Assembly (NCBI GenBank): GCA_019347695.1
Contig: JAHWKT010000017.1
Location: 1-33,307, forward strand
Direction: 5' to 3'
Length of the DNA stretch: 33,307 nt
Source: Actinomycetota bacterium
GTDB lineage: Bacteria; Actinomycetota; Nitriliruptoria; Euzebyales; JAHELV01
Under the pieces are notes generated by a model that saw only the letters and a program-made list of their open reading frames with translations, was not told where the DNA came from and made no database searches. The position numbers and the translations under genes were made by a program. Positions 32,102 to 33,307 of the stretch are shown in pieces; within the stretch, counting starts at the first letter, position 1, and each line of letters begins with the position of its first letter.

Positions 32102-32150
32102 CTCGTGGAGCCTGTTCCACAAGACACGCGGTGGACCGGCTACGTCGGAC
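32102..32150 (-). repeat. Dispersed two-hairpin repeat, copy 4 (degenerate)
   Basis: The reverse strand reads GTCCGACGTAGCCGGTCC, then GCGTGTCTTGTGGAACAGGCTCCACGAG: both hairpins in the same order as the other copies, with several substitutions and one deletion. It lies 20 bp from the tRNA 3'-end fragment. Confidence 0.8.
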
Positions 32151-32170
32151 GTGGGATCCGGCCAGAAACC

Positions 32171-32199
32171 TGGTGGGCGATAGAGGATTCTGAACCTCC
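32171..32199 (-). other. tRNA 3'-end fragment (possible attachment-site remnant)
   Basis: The reverse strand reads as the end of a tRNA: T-stem GGAGG/CCTCT around the loop TTCAGAAT (normally TTCGAAT, one extra base), a 7-nt acceptor strand ATCGCCC, discriminator A and CCA. No matching 5' acceptor (GGGCGAT), D-arm or anticodon arm precedes it, so this is not a functional tRNA gene. 3'-end tRNA copies are typical of integrase att sites. The remaining 32200-32440 holds nothing recognisable. Confidence 0.45.
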
Positions 32200-32466
32200 C
32201 ATGGCGCCGTGGATGCCGTGCTGAGCCGCGTTTCCGCCGGTCGCGCGCGAGCAAGAGGCGGAACTCATCTGCTGTTGTCCGTCGGTAAGAGAGGTCGAGC
32301 GCGTCAGTCGGACAGATCGCCTCAGCACGTCTCGATGCGGTCATGCACCTGGCGTTCGGCGACCGCTTGGACTGCGCAGCGGGCATCGGAACCCACTGAC
32401 ACGGGTACGCGGAATATAACCTGTGGGGGTACATTCTGCATACAGATGCCACTGAAGGAGCGATCC

Positions 32467-33228
32467 GTGGAGCAGTCACCGGCTCCCAGTATCCCGGCTG
32501 GGCTGCTTGCGATGCAGCCGCCGGTGTTCCGGCCACGAGATGTGGGTTTCTGGAGCAATGCGGCGAAGGAGTTGTCGAGGTTAGCGGCAGCGGGTGCTGT
32601 CGCTGCGCCCCTGCGCGGATACTACGTGGTGGTGCCGAACGGTCGGGTCGGGGACCGTTCATGGCGGCCGACGATAGAGGGGTTCGCGCTCGCGTTGGCG
32701 CAGCGGGTGGCGGATGCTGATCGCGTGGCGCTCATCGGCGTGTCGGCGGCCCGGCTGCACGGTGCCCTGCCGCGTGCGCTGGCGACCGCGGTCGTGGCAG
32801 TTGGGGAGCAGCGGCGAGCGCTACAGACGGAGTGGGGCGACGTCGTGTTCGTCGCGCGCGACGTGAGTGTGCTCGACGTGCAGCGGGCTGACACCGATCT
32901 GACGACGGGATGGGTCACGACGATCGAGCAGACCCTCCTAGACATCGCTGATCGCCCCATGTTGGGTGGCATCGACCCGCGCGCCGCGTCGGATGTACTC
33001 GCGGCATTGGCACCGCGTGCTCAGTGGGACGTCGTGGCTGACCTCGCGAGTCGTCAGCGTCGCAGGGCCGCGTACGCGCGTGCTCGGTGGGTCGCCGACG
33101 CGGTGATTGACGCTGATGCGCCGATGCCCGCGGTCCCGTCGCATCGTGACCGGTACGCCGATCCGCTGGGTTTGCGGCCGGTCGCGAAGACGGACGCTGT
33201 GCATTTCGGTGTCGCCGTGGAGGAGTGA
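32467..33228 (+). CDS. Type IV toxin-antitoxin AbiEi-family antitoxin
   Basis: A 253-residue protein with the layout of AbiEi antitoxins: an N-terminal winged-helix part (FWSNAAKELSRLAAAGAVAAPLRGYYVVVPNGRVGDRSW) and a C-terminal antitoxin domain (ALIGVSAARLHGALPRALATAVVAV, TTIEQTLLDIADRP). AbiEi represses its own promoter and antagonises the AbiEii nucleotidyltransferase. GTG 32467 has AAGGAG at 6-nt spacing and is preferred over ATG 32446 and the long ORF of the track. An AT-rich TATAAC at 32415 may be its -10. The toxin gene follows after 3 bp. Confidence 0.85.
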   Translation: MEQSPAPSIPAGLLAMQPPVFRPRDVGFWSNAAKELSRLAAAGAVAAPLRGYYVVVPNGRVGDRSWRPTIEGFALALAQRVADADRVALIGVSAARLHGALPRALATAVVAVGEQRRALQTEWGDVVFVARDVSVLDVQRADTDLTTGWVTTIEQTLLDIADRPMLGGIDPRAASDVLAALAPRAQWDVVADLASRQRRRAAYARARWVADAVIDADAPMPAVPSHRDRYADPLGLRPVAKTDAVHFGVAVEE

Positions 33229-33231
33229 GCC

Positions 33232-33307
33232 GTGCTGCATCCCCCGCAGGTCGCCCGCTGGGCGCAGCGGTTCGGTGTCGCGGATGCGCATGTCCGGCTG
33301 GACCACC
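33232..33307 (+). CDS. AbiEii/AbiGii-family nucleotidyltransferase toxin, N-terminal fragment (cut by window end)
   Basis: A GTG start preceded by AGGAG opens MLHPPQVARWAQRFGVADAH, which matches the typical N-terminus of actinobacterial AbiEii toxins. Only 25 codons are in the window, so the catalytic GSxxxD motif cannot be checked. Tight spacing after the AbiEi gene supports the assignment. Confidence 0.75.
   Translation, partial: MLHPPQVARWAQRFGVADAHVRLDH

Noticed and set aside
32171-32260. Intact tRNA gene
   Set aside because: Only the T-arm and acceptor 3' strand are present, the T-loop has an extra base, and there is no 5' acceptor, D-arm or anticodon arm.
1-33307. CRISPR array
   Set aside because: No regularly spaced direct repeats; the dispersed repeats are kilobases apart.

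Overview
High-GC (roughly two-thirds or more G+C) chromosomal DNA from an actinobacterium. The left ~14 kb carries the conserved actinobacterial order recA-recX-(small membrane protein)-miaB-(LigB-like protein)-miaA-dapF-hflX, convergent lexA, a divergent LysM gene, and divergent nrdR / class II nrdJ. From memory this matches the recA-to-nrdR region of Mycobacterium tuberculosis and the nrdRJ arrangement of Streptomyces. I cannot name the genus; a deep-branching actinomycete (Nitriliruptoria/Euzebyales-like or Acidimicrobiia-like) would fit.

Region 1 (1-8.8 kb): the end of an intein-bearing recA, then recX, tRNA-modification genes, lysine/peptidoglycan DapF and the GTPase HflX. Most are translationally coupled by 4-8 bp overlaps. 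lexA converges on hflX and shares a 262-bp promoter region, with three LexA-box-like sites, with a LysM membrane protein that looks like the SOS cell-division inhibitor. Region 2 (8.8-13.9 kb): nrdR and nrdJ diverge from a 458-bp region holding a run of DnaA-box-like sites and two NrdR boxes 31 bp apart. nrdJ carries an in-frame intein and a separate, very AT-rich patch centred on its catalytic NPCSE motif.

Region 3 (13.9-23.3 kb): KAS II, a rhodanese-type sulfurtransferase, two membrane-anchored coiled-coil proteins, a lipoprotein trypsin-like protease, PlsC, CorA and an orphan hybrid histidine kinase. Region 4 (23.4-28.7 kb): two tiny translationally coupled cysteine-rich proteins divergent from a coupled symporter / acyl-CoA synthetase / CoA-binding protein operon, then a Crp/Fnr regulator. 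Region 5 (28.7-33.3 kb) is accessory-like: a 22-residue membrane peptide with a near-perfect Shine-Dalgarno, a CmtR-like repressor with a CDF efflux pump, a GMC oxidoreductase fragment, an ArsR-type regulator divergent from a frameshifted dienelactone hydrolase, a gene-poor 0.8-kb stretch with a tRNA 3'-end fragment and a possible integrase scrap, and an AbiEi/AbiEii toxin-antitoxin pair cut by the window end.

The most unusual signals are: (a) a ~50-bp two-hairpin dispersed repeat with four copies here, one lying in frame inside the RecA intein; (b) the ~160-bp, ~42% GC patch in nrdJ centred on a known intein insertion point, which looks like the scar of a lost intein; (c) a DapF whose second catalytic cysteine is serine.
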